The notes: generated by a model not told the origin, from the sequence alone. DNA of 64,000 nucleotides from DATFES01 sp035457725 (GCA_035457725.1 DATIBC010000008.1:1-64000); one strand, 5' to 3'; positions 1 to 8,555 are shown, counted from the stretch's first letter. A program made the numbers and translations.

Positions 1-2310
1 AAAAGCGGTCTCACGCACGGCGCCACATGGCATGCCGCCGGACTGGTCGGCCAGCTGCGCAGCAAGCGCAACCTCACGCGACTGATGCAGTACAGCGCGC
101 AACTCTACGGGCGGCTCGACGCCGAGGCCGGCCATGCGACCGACTGGCGGCCGGCCGGCAGCCTGCGTCTCGCCTCCTCGCCCGAGCGATGGAGCGAACT
201 CAAGCGATCCGTCACCACCGCGCGCAGCTTTGGTTTCGAAATTCACGCGCTATCGCCTGGGGAGGCGAAGAACAAGTTCCCGCTGATCAGCCTCGACGGC
301 GTGGTCGGAGCGGTGTTTGTTCCCGGTGACGGCTACATCGACCCGAGCGGGCTGACCATGGCGCTGGCCAAGGCGGCGCGGGCGGGCGGGGTCAAGATAC
401 ACGAAGGTGCCCGTGTCGTCGGAATCGAAGTCGACGGCCGCCGCGCGACGCGAGTACTCACCGATCGAGGCGTGATCGCCTGCGAGATCGTCGTCAACGC
501 CGCGGGGATGTGGGCCGATCGGATCGGCGCCATGGCCGGCGTGCGCGTGCCTGCGCTGGCCGTCGAGCATCAATACATGGTGACGGAAAAGTCGGCCGAG
601 CTCCCGCCGGGACTGCCGACGTTGCGCGATCCCGATCGCGCGTTTTATCTCAAGCCGGACGTCGGCGCGTTGGTGATCGGCGGCTGGGAGCCCAACACGG
701 TTCCCTTCGGCGGACGCGACGGCGTCCCGTTCGAGTTCGGGCGCGAGCTGCTGGCGTCCAACTTCGAGCGCTTCGAGCAGATCGCCTTGCCGGCGGCGGA
801 GCGTATTCCGATTCTCGAGCGCCTCGGCGTGCGCGAACTGATCAACGGTCCGATTCCGATCTCACCCGATGGCGAACCGATTCTCGGACCGGCGCCGGAG
901 CTCGATAATTTTTACGTCGCTTGTGGCTTCACCTCGGGAATCGCGGCGGCGGGCGGCGCCGGCCGGGCGATCGCCGAGTGGATCGTCCACGGCGAGCCCG
1001 AACTGGATCTCTGGGCCTTCGATGTCCGCCGATTCGGCCATCATCACATGAGCCGCCGCTACCGCAACGAGCGCGCCGTCGAAAGCTATTGGCGATACTA
1101 CCGTATTCACTGGCCGGTCGAGGAGATGGCGTTGGGTCGCGGCGGCCGGCGCAGTCCGCTTTATCCGCTGCTCGCCGCCAAGCGCGCCGTGTTCGGTTCG
1201 CGCTTCGGCTGGGAGCGGCCGAACTGGTTCGCGTCGGCGGGAATGGAACCACGCGACGAGCCGGCCTTCGAAGGGCGGCCGAACTGGTTCGACTCGGTCG
1301 GGCGCGAGCACAAGGCGATCCGCGAACGGGTCGCCCTGATCGACCAAAGCTCGTTCTCAAAATTCGAGGTGAACGGCCCCGGCGCGTTCCGCGCATTGCA
1401 GCGGATCGCGGCGAACGACCTCGACAAGCAGTCGGGAACGGCGACGTACACGCAGCTCTGTAACGCCCGTGGCGGGATCGAAGCCGATCTAACGATCACA
1501 CGTTTGGCCGAGGATCGCTTCTATGTCGTCACCGGTAGCGGGTTCGGCGTGCGCGATGCAAACTGGATCGAGCGCCACCTGCCGCGCGACGGATCGGTCG
1601 TCATGCGCGACGTCACCTCGGCGCGCGCGGTGATCAACCTCGGCGGGCCGTTGGCGCGAAAGGTGCTGGAAAAGGCGTGCGACGACGACGTGAGTCATGC
1701 CGCATTTCCCTTTCTCGCCGCGCGCGAGATTCGCGTCGGCTACGCGCCAGTCTTGGCGATCCGCATTACCTATGTCGGGGAGCTGGGATGGGAACTTCAC
1801 GTGCCGGCCGAGTATGCTGCCCACGCATACGAGCGGCTATGGGAGGCGGGCGAGGAATTCGGGATCATCGACGCAGGCTATAGGGCCATCGAAACATGCC
1901 GGCTTGAAAAGCGCTATCTCTACTGGGGCGCCGACATCACGCCTGACTACACACCTTATGAGGCGGGGCTTGGCTTCTGCGTCGCGCTCGATAAGGGAGA
2001 ATTCATCGGCCGCGATGCGCTGGCGCGCGCCAAGGCGGAGGGGCCACAGCGCAAGTTATGCATTTTCCTTCTCGACGAGCCGGCGGCGGTCTATGGCGGC
2101 GAGGCCATCATGCGCGGCGGCAAGGTCCTGGGCGTGACGACGAGCGGGGGCTTTGGACACACCGTCGGGCGCAGCATCGTCTATGGCTATATCCCCGCCG
2201 AGGACGCCAGTCACACGGACTACGAAATCGAGGCGTTCTGCCGAAGCGTCTCCGCGACACGCATCACCAAGCCGCCCTACGATCCAGAGCGCAAGCGTAT
2301 CCTCTGCTAA
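1..2310 (+). CDS. FAD oxidoreductase / aminomethyltransferase fusion, dimethylglycine or sarcosine dehydrogenase-like (5' end outside window)
   Basis: The frame is open from base 1, so the true start and the N-terminal dinucleotide-binding loop lie upstream; 769 residues are visible. The fragment opens with a THGATWHAAGLVGQLR block typical of the DMGDH/SARDH family, in the region that carries the covalently bound flavin in mammalian members. A DAO-type FAD domain fills roughly the first 370 residues (SPDGEPILGPAPE and CGFTSGIAAAGGAGRAIAEW near its end). From about residue 430 a GcvT-like folate domain follows (FSKFEV, later GADITPDYTPYEAGLGF). By family it would oxidatively demethylate an N-methylated amino acid and pass the one-carbon unit to tetrahydrofolate. 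The exact substrate (dimethylglycine, sarcosine or another) cannot be told from sequence alone. Confidence 0.9.
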   Translation, partial: KSGLTHGATWHAAGLVGQLRSKRNLTRLMQYSAQLYGRLDAEAGHATDWRPAGSLRLASSPERWSELKRSVTTARSFGFEIHALSPGEAKNKFPLISLDGVVGAVFVPGDGYIDPSGLTMALAKAARAGGVKIHEGARVVGIEVDGRRATRVLTDRGVIACEIVVNAAGMWADRIGAMAGVRVPALAVEHQYMVTEKSAELPPGLPTLRDPDRAFYLKPDVGALVIGGWEPNTVPFGGRDGVPFEFGRELLASNFERFEQIALPAAERIPILERLGVRELINGPIPISPDGEPILGPAPELDNFYVACGFTSGIAAAGGAGRAIAEWIVHGEPELDLWAFDVRRFGHHHMSRRYRNERAVESYWRYYRIHWPVEEMALGRGGRRSPLYPLLAAKRAVFGSRFGWERPNWFASAGMEPRDEPAFEGRPNWFDSVGREHKAIRERVALIDQSSFSKFEVNGPGAFRALQRIAANDLDKQSGTATYTQLCNARGGIEADLTITRLAEDRFYVVTGSGFGVRDANWIERHLPRDGSVVMRDVTSARAVINLGGPLARKVLEKACDDDVSHAAFPFLAAREIRVGYAPVLAIRITYVGELGWELHVPAEYAAHAYERLWEAGEEFGIIDAGYRAIETCRLEKRYLYWGADITPDYTPYEAGLGFCVALDKGEFIGRDALARAKAEGPQRKLCIFLLDEPAAVYGGEAIMRGGKVLGVTTSGGFGHTVGRSIVYGYIPAEDASHTDYEIEAFCRSVSATRITKPPYDPERKRILC

Positions 2311-2361
2311 CGCAGGGTCCGGCGATTGGACGATCTCGAGAAATTGGAGTATGCCGTGGCC

Positions 2362-2379
2362 GCCGGCGCCAGGGCCGGC
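2362..2379 (+). other. GC hairpin between the dehydrogenase gene and the tRNA
   Basis: Two copies of the self-complementary hexamer GCCGGC (2362-2367 and 2374-2379) can pair around a 6-nt loop. It lies about 50 bp after the stop codon and 8 bp before the tRNA. There is no following T-run, so it is at best a weak terminator or a processing signal; it may also be chance in G+C-rich DNA. Confidence 0.25.
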
Positions 2380-2387
2380 TGACTCAG

Positions 2388-2462
<75 letters not shown>

Positions 2463-2624
2463 GGCCCATCGCCCGACCCCGTCGATTTCACCGATCAGCG
2501 GCGGATTGGATCGCGTCGTACCTCCGTCCATATTGTTGTTTTATTTAACTTTACCGTGATAGTGTGGCCGCCAGAAAATCAGGGCAAAAACTTTCAATAA
2601 TTGGTCGGCGGGCGGCGATCACCA

Positions 2625-3272
2625 GTGAATTTCGAACAGCTCCTCGCCGACTATGGCGCATTTCTTTACGCGCTCATCTTTGTCTGGACCTTCTTCGAAG
2701 GCGAAACGTTCGTCATCTTCGCCGGTTTTGCGGCGCACCAAGGCGTGCTCGATTGGTTGGCGGTCTTTCTCTGCGCCTGGTTCGGAAGCTTCACGGGCGA
2801 CCAGTGCTATTTTTGGATCGGCCGGCGCTACGGTCAGACGCTCTTGCTGCGTTTCCCGCGTTGGCGACCCGGCGTCGAACTGGCCCTGGAGGCGCTGCGC
2901 CGCTACGACACCTGGTTTATTTTATCGTTTCGTTTCATTTACGGCGTTCGAAATTTCGCTTCGTTCTCGATGGGAATGAGTGGCGTCCCGCGGCTCCGAT
3001 TCATGGCGCTCAATTTCGTCGCCGCGTTCGTCTGGGCGTTGAGTTTCGCCGGTTTCGGCTACGTGTTCGGAGAGGCTTTGGAGGCGGTGCTTGGCGACGT
3101 GGCGTTGGCCTTCGGCCTCGCCATGCTGTGCCTCTTCGCCATTTCCCTCGGCGCATTCGTGATGGCGCACAAACGGCGGATGCGTCGCCATGCCATCGAG
3201 CACGCGCGGCTCGCCTCGCTCGCCGCTAGCAACGGCTCGCCGCCCCCGATACCCGTCCGCTCGGGCGACTGA
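2625..3272 (+). CDS. DedA/SNARE-associated family membrane protein
   Basis: A membrane protein of about 215 residues. It begins NFEQLLADYGAFLYALIFVW, carries the FxEG-type motif FFEGETFVIFAGF, and then GDQCYFWIGRRYG and RFIYGVRNFASFSMG, which are hallmark DedA segments. Four to five hydrophobic stretches are evident and the C-terminal tail is basic and cytoplasmic. Family members support membrane-lipid (undecaprenyl phosphate or phospholipid) translocation and proton-motive-force homeostasis; no substrate can be assigned here. I chose the GTG at 2625 over an in-frame TTG at 2601 because the family N-terminus starts there, although neither has a strong ribosome site. It ends immediately against the convergent tusA gene. 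Confidence 0.85.
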   Translation: MNFEQLLADYGAFLYALIFVWTFFEGETFVIFAGFAAHQGVLDWLAVFLCAWFGSFTGDQCYFWIGRRYGQTLLLRFPRWRPGVELALEALRRYDTWFILSFRFIYGVRNFASFSMGMSGVPRLRFMALNFVAAFVWALSFAGFGYVFGEALEAVLGDVALAFGLAMLCLFAISLGAFVMAHKRRMRRHAIEHARLASLAASNGSPPPIPVRSGD

Positions 3273-3500
3273 TCAGCCGCGCTTGCGGATGTCGATGATC
3301 AGTACGCCGGCGTCGTTGCGCCAGCCGATGAACTCGTGGCCGGTGGTGGCGCAAAACGCTTCGAAGTCCTTGACCGCGCCCGGATCCGTCGCCAGTACCT
3401 GCAGCGTGGCGCCTTGCGGCACGTCCCGTATCGCCTTCTTCGCCTTGAGGACCGGCAGCGGACAATTCAGGCCCTTGGTGTCGAGAACGATTATCGTCAT
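3273..3500 (-). CDS. tusA: TusA-family sulfur carrier protein
   Basis: A 75-residue protein with the TusA signature LDTKGLNCPLPVLKAKKAI; Cys13 lies in the CPxP motif that carries the persulfide. Length and C-terminus (VLIIDIRKRG) fit the family. TusA proteins relay sulfane sulfur in the cytoplasm, either to tRNA thiolation or to sulfur oxidation. Here it sits back to back with a YeeE/TsuA-type thiosulfate transporter gene and next to sox/fcc genes, so a role in sulfur uptake or oxidation is more likely than in tRNA modification; that is inference from context. Its stop codon directly abuts the stop of the convergent DedA gene. Confidence 0.9.
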   Translation of the reverse strand: MTIIVLDTKGLNCPLPVLKAKKAIRDVPQGATLQVLATDPGAVKDFEAFCATTGHEFIGWRNDAGVLIIDIRKRG

Positions 3501-3607
3501 GGCGCGCCACGTCCGGGCGATTGGAAAGGGCGGGGAGCTTATCGCTGGCTCCGCCGCGCCGACAAGCCTTACAATTCACGCCACGGTTCACCGCTCGCGG
3601 TCATGAC

Positions 3608-4702
3608 ATGTCGGTCAATGCGCTTACGGCGCTATTCGGTTTCGCAATCGGTCTGGTTTTCGGCGCGGCGGCGCAACGCACCAATTTTTGCACCATGGGC
3701 GCGGTCTCCGATCTCGTGCTCATGGGCGACAGCCGGCGGATGCGCGCCTGGCTGTTGGCCATAGCGGTCGCCATACTCGGCAGCGCAGCCCTTCACCTGG
3801 CGGGCGCGGTCGATCTCGGAAAGTCGATCTATCTGACGGCGAATTTCGGCTGGCTTGGCGCGGTCGTCGGCGGGCTGATGTTCGGATTCGGCATGGTCTT
3901 GGCGGGCGGTTGCGGCAGCCGCACGCTGGTACGGCTCGGCGCCGGCAATCTCAAGGCGCTGGTCGTCATACTCGTGCTCGGCGTCGCCGCCTATATGACG
4001 TTGCGCGGCCTTATCGCGGTCGTGCGGGTCGGCGTGATCGAGCCGACCAACATCGACCTGCGCGGCTGGGGCCTCGCCTCGCAAGGGCTACCCGAGGCGA
4101 TCGCTTCCATGTCCGATATCGAGCCGACGATCGTTCGCGCCATCGTGGCGCTCGGCGCCGGCGGCGGCCTCTTTGCCTTTGCGCTCGCCGACCCCAAGTT
4201 TCGCGCCGCTCGCGCGCAAGCGTTGGGCGCAGCGGCGATCGGGGCGACCATCCCGGCCGGATGGCTCGCAACCGGGGTCCTCGGCGCCGACGATTTCGAG
4301 CCTGCGCCGCTCGCATCGCTCACCTTCGTCGCACCGGTCGGCGACAGTCTCGTTTACCTGATGACCTTCAGCGGCGCCTCGATCACGTTCGGTATCGGCG
4401 CGGTCGGCGGCGTTATCGCCGGAGCGGCGGTCGCCGCCGTGGCCAGCGGTACGTATCGCCTCGAATCCTTCACCGACGCACGCGACATGCTACGTCATCT
4501 CGCGGGCGGCGCGGCGATGGGCGTCGGCGGCGTTTTGGCGCTCGGCTGCACGATCGGCCAAGGGATCACCGGATTGTCGACCTTGGCGCTCGGCTCGTTG
4601 ATCGCCTTCGTCTCGATCGTCGGCGGCGCGGTCTATGCTCTCAAATATCTCGAGGAAGGCACCCTGCTCGGCGCGCTTAGAGCGCTCGCGGCGCGGACAT
4701 AG
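3608..4702 (+). CDS. YeeE/YedE (TsuA-like) thiosulfate/sulfur transporter
   Basis: A 364-residue multispanning membrane protein starting MSVNALTALFGFAIGLVFGA. It has the three cysteine motifs of the sulfur-transport DUF395 family: NFCTMG (Cys28), GGCGSRTLVRLG (Cys102) and ALGCTIGQGITG (Cys314). Characterised members (TsuA) pass thiosulfate through the membrane by hydrogen bonding to conserved cysteines. The reading frame is open further upstream to 3521, but the ATG at 3608 gives the family N-terminus. It is divergent from tusA across about 107 bp, and such pairs often cooperate in handing imported sulfur to TusA. A Nudix gene follows after 37 bp and soxY beyond that. Confidence 0.85.
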   Translation: MSVNALTALFGFAIGLVFGAAAQRTNFCTMGAVSDLVLMGDSRRMRAWLLAIAVAILGSAALHLAGAVDLGKSIYLTANFGWLGAVVGGLMFGFGMVLAGGCGSRTLVRLGAGNLKALVVILVLGVAAYMTLRGLIAVVRVGVIEPTNIDLRGWGLASQGLPEAIASMSDIEPTIVRAIVALGAGGGLFAFALADPKFRAARAQALGAAAIGATIPAGWLATGVLGADDFEPAPLASLTFVAPVGDSLVYLMTFSGASITFGIGAVGGVIAGAAVAAVASGTYRLESFTDARDMLRHLAGGAAMGVGGVLALGCTIGQGITGLSTLALGSLIAFVSIVGGAVYALKYLEEGTLLGALRALAART

Positions 4703-4739
4703 GCGCCATCGGCGAATCGATCTTACCGACGGAGCGATC

Positions 4740-5180
4740 GTGGACACACCAACCGACGTATTGGCCAAATTATACCCGGTGTCGATCAAAGGGGTCGTGA
4801 TCATCGACGATCGCGTCGTTTTGTTGCGCAATAGTCGCGAAGAATGGGAGCTACCGGGCGGCAAGCTCGACCCTGGTGAACAGCCCGTGGCTTGCTGCAA
4901 GCGGGAGATCGCTGAGGAGTTGGGGCTTGACGTACGCGTCGGGCCGATCATCGATTGCTGGGTCTATACGATCGCGCCCGCGGTTGACGTTCTGATCGTT
5001 TCATACGCCTGCTTCGTAGCGGCTGGGGCGGCCATTCGGCTGAGCGACGAGCATCGCGAATTCGGCTTGTTCACACCCGATCAACTCGCCAAGCTTGACA
5101 TCCCGGAAGGCTACCGGGAGACGATCGCTAGCTGGCTCGCGCGGCGGGGTCGCGACTCGCTCGTCGACGCCCCGCATTGA
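4740..5180 (+). CDS. Nudix hydrolase
   Basis: A 146-residue protein with a complete Nudix box: a glycine of LPGGKLDPGEQ, then REIAEELGL (about residues 41-63), matching GX5EX7REUXEEXGU. It would hydrolyse a nucleoside diphosphate linked to another moiety, but the substrate cannot be predicted. The start is taken as GTG 4740, preceded by ACGGAG; a longer frame reaches into the upstream transporter gene and reads as a basic, non-family extension. It lies in the same direction between the sulfur transporter and soxY with short gaps, so it is probably co-transcribed with them. A functional link to sulfur chemistry is not established. Confidence 0.85.
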   Translation: MDTPTDVLAKLYPVSIKGVVIIDDRVVLLRNSREEWELPGGKLDPGEQPVACCKREIAEELGLDVRVGPIIDCWVYTIAPAVDVLIVSYACFVAAGAAIRLSDEHREFGLFTPDQLAKLDIPEGYRETIASWLARRGRDSLVDAPH

Positions 5181-5224
5181 AAATTCGTCAATCGCCGACT
5201 AGGTTGAGCTCGGGCGCCACCGAC

Positions 5225-5701
5225 ATGCAACGTCTTCGAAACAGTGTCCCGATCAGCCGTCGCGCCATTCTCGCCGGTATGGCATTGATCGCCGCGGCGC
5301 TGGCGCCCTGGCGCGCCGTCGCGCAGGTGTCATCGCCGCCAGGCACGCACATGCAGGTTCTGGCGCGGCTCGTCGGCGGACGCACCGCCAAGCCGGGCCG
5401 TGTGCGCGTGCTGCTGGCCGATGTGGTCGACAACGGCAACTCGGCGCCGTTGACCGTGAGCGTGGAGAGCCCGATGAGCGACAAGGATCGCTGCACCGCG
5501 ATCCATGTCGTCGCCGACGGCAATCCCAACCCCGAAGTGTTTTCGGCGCGGTTCGGTCACAGCGTCGGCAAGGCCGAGGTGCAGACACGAATTCGGTTGG
5601 CACGCAGCCAAAGCGTGATCGCCTATGCCGAGATGAGCGACGGCACCGTTTGGTCGGGACGCGCGCAAACGGTCGTCACCGTCGGCGGCTGCGGGAGTTG
5701 A
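5225..5701 (+). CDS. soxY: SoxY, sulfur-carrier subunit of the SoxYZ complex
   Basis: A 158-residue periplasmic protein. The leader SRRAILAGMALIAAALAP is a twin-arginine-type signal. The body has SoxY features (SVESPMSDKDRCTAIHVVADGNPNPEVFSARF, MSDGTVWSG), and the protein ends VGGCGS, with the sulfur-carrying cysteine third from the end (Cys156). SoxY carries thiosulfate- or sulfide-derived sulfur covalently on this swinging cysteine arm. The canonical ending is GGCGG, so the final Ser is a small departure. The start at 5225 avoids an overlap with the Nudix gene; no strong ribosome site is seen. soxZ follows after 5 bp. Confidence 0.9.
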   Translation: MQRLRNSVPISRRAILAGMALIAAALAPWRAVAQVSSPPGTHMQVLARLVGGRTAKPGRVRVLLADVVDNGNSAPLTVSVESPMSDKDRCTAIHVVADGNPNPEVFSARFGHSVGKAEVQTRIRLARSQSVIAYAEMSDGTVWSGRAQTVVTVGGCGS

Positions 5702-5706
5702 GCGCC

Positions 5707-6027
5707 ATGTCCGAAGTTCGACTGCGCGTGCCGCCGAACGCTCGAAGAGGCGAGATCGTCGAAATCAAGACTCTCGTTTCGCATGACATGGAATCGGGCC
5801 AGCGACGCGACGACGCCGGCAAGCTCATCGCGCGCAAAATCATCAACAAGTTCGTCTGCACGTTCGAGGGCGAGGAAGTGCTCAGCGCCGATTGGGCGGC
5901 GGCGATTGCGGCCAACCCCTACTTCGCCTTTCATGTCCGGGCGAGCCGGTCGGGAACGTTCGAGTTCGCATGGACCGACGACGATGGAACGGTCACCCGC
6001 CAGCGCGCCTCGATCATGGTGTCGTAA
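5707..6027 (+). CDS. soxZ: SoxZ, partner of SoxY
   Basis: A 106-residue protein with typical SoxZ segments: RVPPNARRGEIVEIKTLVSH near the N-terminus, NKFVCTFEGEEVLSADW in the middle and NPYFAFHVRASRSGTFEFAW towards the end. SoxZ forms the heterodimer with SoxY that holds sulfur intermediates in the periplasm; it has no signal peptide and is normally exported with SoxY by the Tat route. The ATG at 5707 lies 5 bp after the soxY stop, indicating translational coupling. A cytochrome c gene follows after about 100 bp. Confidence 0.92.
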   Translation: MSEVRLRVPPNARRGEIVEIKTLVSHDMESGQRRDDAGKLIARKIINKFVCTFEGEEVLSADWAAAIAANPYFAFHVRASRSGTFEFAWTDDDGTVTRQRASIMVS

Positions 6028-6128
6028 GACGCAGTCGAAACCAATACCGCTTTGAACTTTTCGTCGAGTTGCCGCAGAATTCGCCGACCAAAAACGTCAA
6101 AACGAACCAACCGGCAGGGAGACAGACA

Positions 6129-6452
6129 ATGCGTGTCAGGCAAGTCGGGCGCTCCGTGACGGCGGGGGCGCTGGGGCTGATTGCGGGTTTTGGCATGGCA
6201 GCACCAGCCGAGGCGCAAAACGCCAATCCGCAGCTTCTCACCATCACCTGCGCCGGCTGTCACGGACCGGGCGGCCACAGCCCCGGAACCATCCCGTCGA
6301 TTTTCGGCCGCACGTCGGAGTCGATCGCCGAAACGCTGCGCGCTTTTCGCGATGACCGCCGCCCGGCGACGGTGATGAACCGCATCGCCAAGGGCTACTC
6401 CGATACCGAGATCGACGGCGTCGCGCGCGAGATCTCGGGCAATTGGAAGTGA
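6129..6452 (+). CDS. Small c-type cytochrome, probable cytochrome subunit of sulfide dehydrogenase
   Basis: A 107-residue exported monohaem cytochrome. A signal peptide ends near APAEAQ (about residue 29), followed by the haem motif CAGCH (residues 41-45). A later methionine (VMNRIAKGYSD) is a plausible axial ligand. The ribosome site AGGGAGA at 6117-6123 fixes the start; the frame is open further upstream but overlaps soxZ. It lies 10 bp before an FccB-like flavoprotein gene, the usual arrangement of flavocytochrome c sulfide dehydrogenase (FccA/FccB, SoxE/SoxF). It would pass electrons from sulfide oxidation to the respiratory chain. It is shorter than dihaem FccA proteins, so the FccA name is only approximate. 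Confidence 0.85.
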   Translation: MRVRQVGRSVTAGALGLIAGFGMAAPAEAQNANPQLLTITCAGCHGPGGHSPGTIPSIFGRTSESIAETLRAFRDDRRPATVMNRIAKGYSDTEIDGVAREISGNWK

Positions 6453-6462
6453 GGGGACCGCC

Positions 6463-7752
6463 ATGAACAAGCTCTCGCGCCGCGGCTTCACCCGGTTCGC
6501 CGGCGCGGCCGTCGCGACCTCCGCGCTCGGCCTCCATGCTTGCGCGCAGATGCAGCCGGCCAAGGCGCGCGTCGTCGTCATCGGCGGCGGTTTCGGCGGC
6601 GCCACTGCCGCGCGCTACATCCGCCAGCTCGATCCCGCCGTCGAGGTGACGCTGATCGAGCCAAACCGCGTGTTCCACACCTGCCCATTCAGCAACTACG
6701 TGCTAGCCGGCTTCAAGCGGATGGAAGACATCGCGCACAACTATCGCGCGCTCACCGAGAAGCACGGCGCGCGCGTCGTTCACGACACCGTGGAGGCGAT
6801 CGATCCAGCCCAGCGCACGGTGCGCCTCGCCTCGGGTGGCAGCCTCGCTTACGACAAGCTGATCGTTTCGCCCGGCATCGATTTCCGTTTCGGCGCCATC
6901 GAGGGCCATACCGAGGCGTCGACCGAAACCATGCCGCACGCCTGGAAGGCGGGGCCGCAGACCATGCTGCTGCGCCGCCAGCTCGAGGCGATGCCCGATG
7001 GCGGCGTGGTGATCATGGTCGCCCCGCCCAACCCCTTCCGCTGCCCGCCCGGTCCCTACGAAAGGGCGGCGATGATCGGGCACTACCTCAAGAACAACAA
7101 GCCACGCTCGAAAATCCTGATCCTCGACGCCAAGGACATGTTTTCGAAGCAGGGTCTTTTCCAGGACGGGTGGAAGGCGGTTTACGGCGACATGATCGAG
7201 TGGGTTCCGCTCAGCAAGGACGGCAAGGTGACGCGCGCCGTTCCCGCCGAAATGACGGTGGTCAGCGAATTCGGCCAGCGCCACCGGGGCGCGGTGATCA
7301 ACCTCATCCCGGCGCAGTGGTCGGGCGCCGTCGCGCGCGGCGCCGGGCTTGCCAATCAAACCGGCTGGTGCCCGGTCGATCCGACGACATTCGAATCAAC
7401 GGTCCACAAGAACGTCCATGTCATCGGCGATGCATGCATCGCGGGCGCGATGCCTAAATCGGGATTCGCCGCCAATAGCCAAGGCAAGGTCGCGGCGCTC
7501 GCCGTGGTCAACTCGGTCAACGGCCGGCCGATGGCCGCGCCGACCTATGTCAACACCTGCTATAGCTTGGTCGCTCCCGATTACGGCATCTCGGTCGCCG
7601 ACGTCTATCGCGTCACGCCCACCGGAATCGTCGCCACGCCGAATGCCGGCGGCGTCAGCCCGCGCAACGCCGACCGCGCTTTCCGTGCCAACGAGGCGCG
7701 CTACGCCGAGGGCTGGTACGCGGCAATGTCGGCGGAGATCTGGGACGCTTAG
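6463..7752 (+). CDS. fccB: Flavocytochrome c sulfide dehydrogenase, flavoprotein subunit (FccB/SoxF type)
   Basis: A 429-residue FAD protein with a twin-arginine leader (LSRRGFTRFAGAAVATSALG) and the nucleotide fold VVVIGGGFGGATAARYI (residues 37-53). CPPGPYERA (Cys194) and GWCPVDPTTFES (Cys303) match the cysteine pair that forms the redox-active disulfide beside the flavin in FccB; Cys74 is an additional cysteine in HTCPFSNYV. IGDACIAGAMPKSGFAANSQ (321-340) is the second FAD-binding segment, and the C-terminal FCSD domain follows. It would oxidise sulfide to sulfur or polysulfide in the periplasm, with the adjacent cytochrome as acceptor. It lies 10 bp after the cytochrome gene and 5 bp before a GST gene. 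Confidence 0.9.
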   Translation: MNKLSRRGFTRFAGAAVATSALGLHACAQMQPAKARVVVIGGGFGGATAARYIRQLDPAVEVTLIEPNRVFHTCPFSNYVLAGFKRMEDIAHNYRALTEKHGARVVHDTVEAIDPAQRTVRLASGGSLAYDKLIVSPGIDFRFGAIEGHTEASTETMPHAWKAGPQTMLLRRQLEAMPDGGVVIMVAPPNPFRCPPGPYERAAMIGHYLKNNKPRSKILILDAKDMFSKQGLFQDGWKAVYGDMIEWVPLSKDGKVTRAVPAEMTVVSEFGQRHRGAVINLIPAQWSGAVARGAGLANQTGWCPVDPTTFESTVHKNVHVIGDACIAGAMPKSGFAANSQGKVAALAVVNSVNGRPMAAPTYVNTCYSLVAPDYGISVADVYRVTPTGIVATPNAGGVSPRNADRAFRANEARYAEGWYAAMSAEIWDA

Positions 7753-7757
7753 GCCTC

Positions 7758-8399
7758 GTGTCGAGCTCGCCCATGCCGGCCGCCAGCGACCAGCTCGTCT
7801 TTTACGGCCACCCGCGCTCGGGCAACGCCTACAAGGTGGCGCTGATGCTGGCGCTGACCGGAGCGCCGCATCGATTCGAGCTGGTCGATCTCAACGCCGG
7901 CAAGCAGCATACGCCCGAGCACCTGAAGATAAGCCGTTTCAGCCAAGTCCCGGCGCTCGTCCATGGCGAGATCAAGATCGCCCAGTCGAACGCGATTCTC
8001 CTTTATCTCGCCGAGCTGACGGGAAAGTTTGCCGCCTCCGGCACCGCCCAGAAATATGCCGTGCTTGAATGGATGATGTGGGAGCAGGACGTGCTTTTCA
8101 CCGGCGTTGGCCGCACGCGTTTTCTCACCAAGGTGGTCAAGGGCGATCCCGGCGCCATCGCCTTTCTTCGCAAGCTTGGCGAGCGCGGATTGGGTGTTCT
8201 CGAAACGCGGTTGGGCGAGAGTCCCTATCTTGCCGGCGCCGCCCCGACCGTGGCGGACATCGCCGTATACAGCTACGCGCGGCTCGCCGAGGAGGCCGGA
8301 TACGACCTCGGCGGACAACCCAAGATTCTCGCTTGGCGCAAATCGATCGAGGCGCTGCCAGGCTGGGCTCCGCCGGCGACTCTCATGCCGATAGCATAG
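7758..8399 (+). CDS. Glutathione S-transferase family protein
   Basis: A 213-residue protein with a thioredoxin-like N-terminal domain (LVFYGHPRSGNAYKVALML, then VPALVHGEIKIAQSNAILLYLAE with the glutathione-binding QSNAI turn) and an alpha-helical C-terminal domain containing PYLAGAAPTVADIAVYSYARLAEEAGYD. It would bind glutathione in the cytoplasm; the substrate is unknown. The start is GTG 7758, six bases after the flavoprotein stop; an internal ATG at 7773 is also possible. The short gap makes it the last gene of the sulfur run. A role in glutathione persulfide chemistry would fit but is only inference. Confidence 0.85.
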   Translation: MSSSPMPAASDQLVFYGHPRSGNAYKVALMLALTGAPHRFELVDLNAGKQHTPEHLKISRFSQVPALVHGEIKIAQSNAILLYLAELTGKFAASGTAQKYAVLEWMMWEQDVLFTGVGRTRFLTKVVKGDPGAIAFLRKLGERGLGVLETRLGESPYLAGAAPTVADIAVYSYARLAEEAGYDLGGQPKILAWRKSIEALPGWAPPATLMPIA

Positions 8400-8555
8400 A
8401 GGCGCCGGCGGTCCGAGCCGTTCATTCGCCCACTTCACCGCAATGTGATTTCTCGGCGAGGCGTCACAGCCTTACGTGGTTGCGTGCGCGGAAATCACCG
8501 CCAAAACGGGCAACACCGCTCGCCAGCGGTTGCGCCCAGGAGGAGGCCCCAGACG

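Noticed and set aside
1216..1296. Repeated RPNWF motif in the dehydrogenase (near residues 406-433 of the fragment)
   Set aside because: Both copies lie in the normal junction between FAD and GcvT domains, where family members also have two NWF blocks; not a special repeat.
2362..2379. Strong terminator before the tRNA
   Set aside because: Only a 6-bp stem of a common G+C palindrome without a T-run, so kept only as a low-confidence hairpin.
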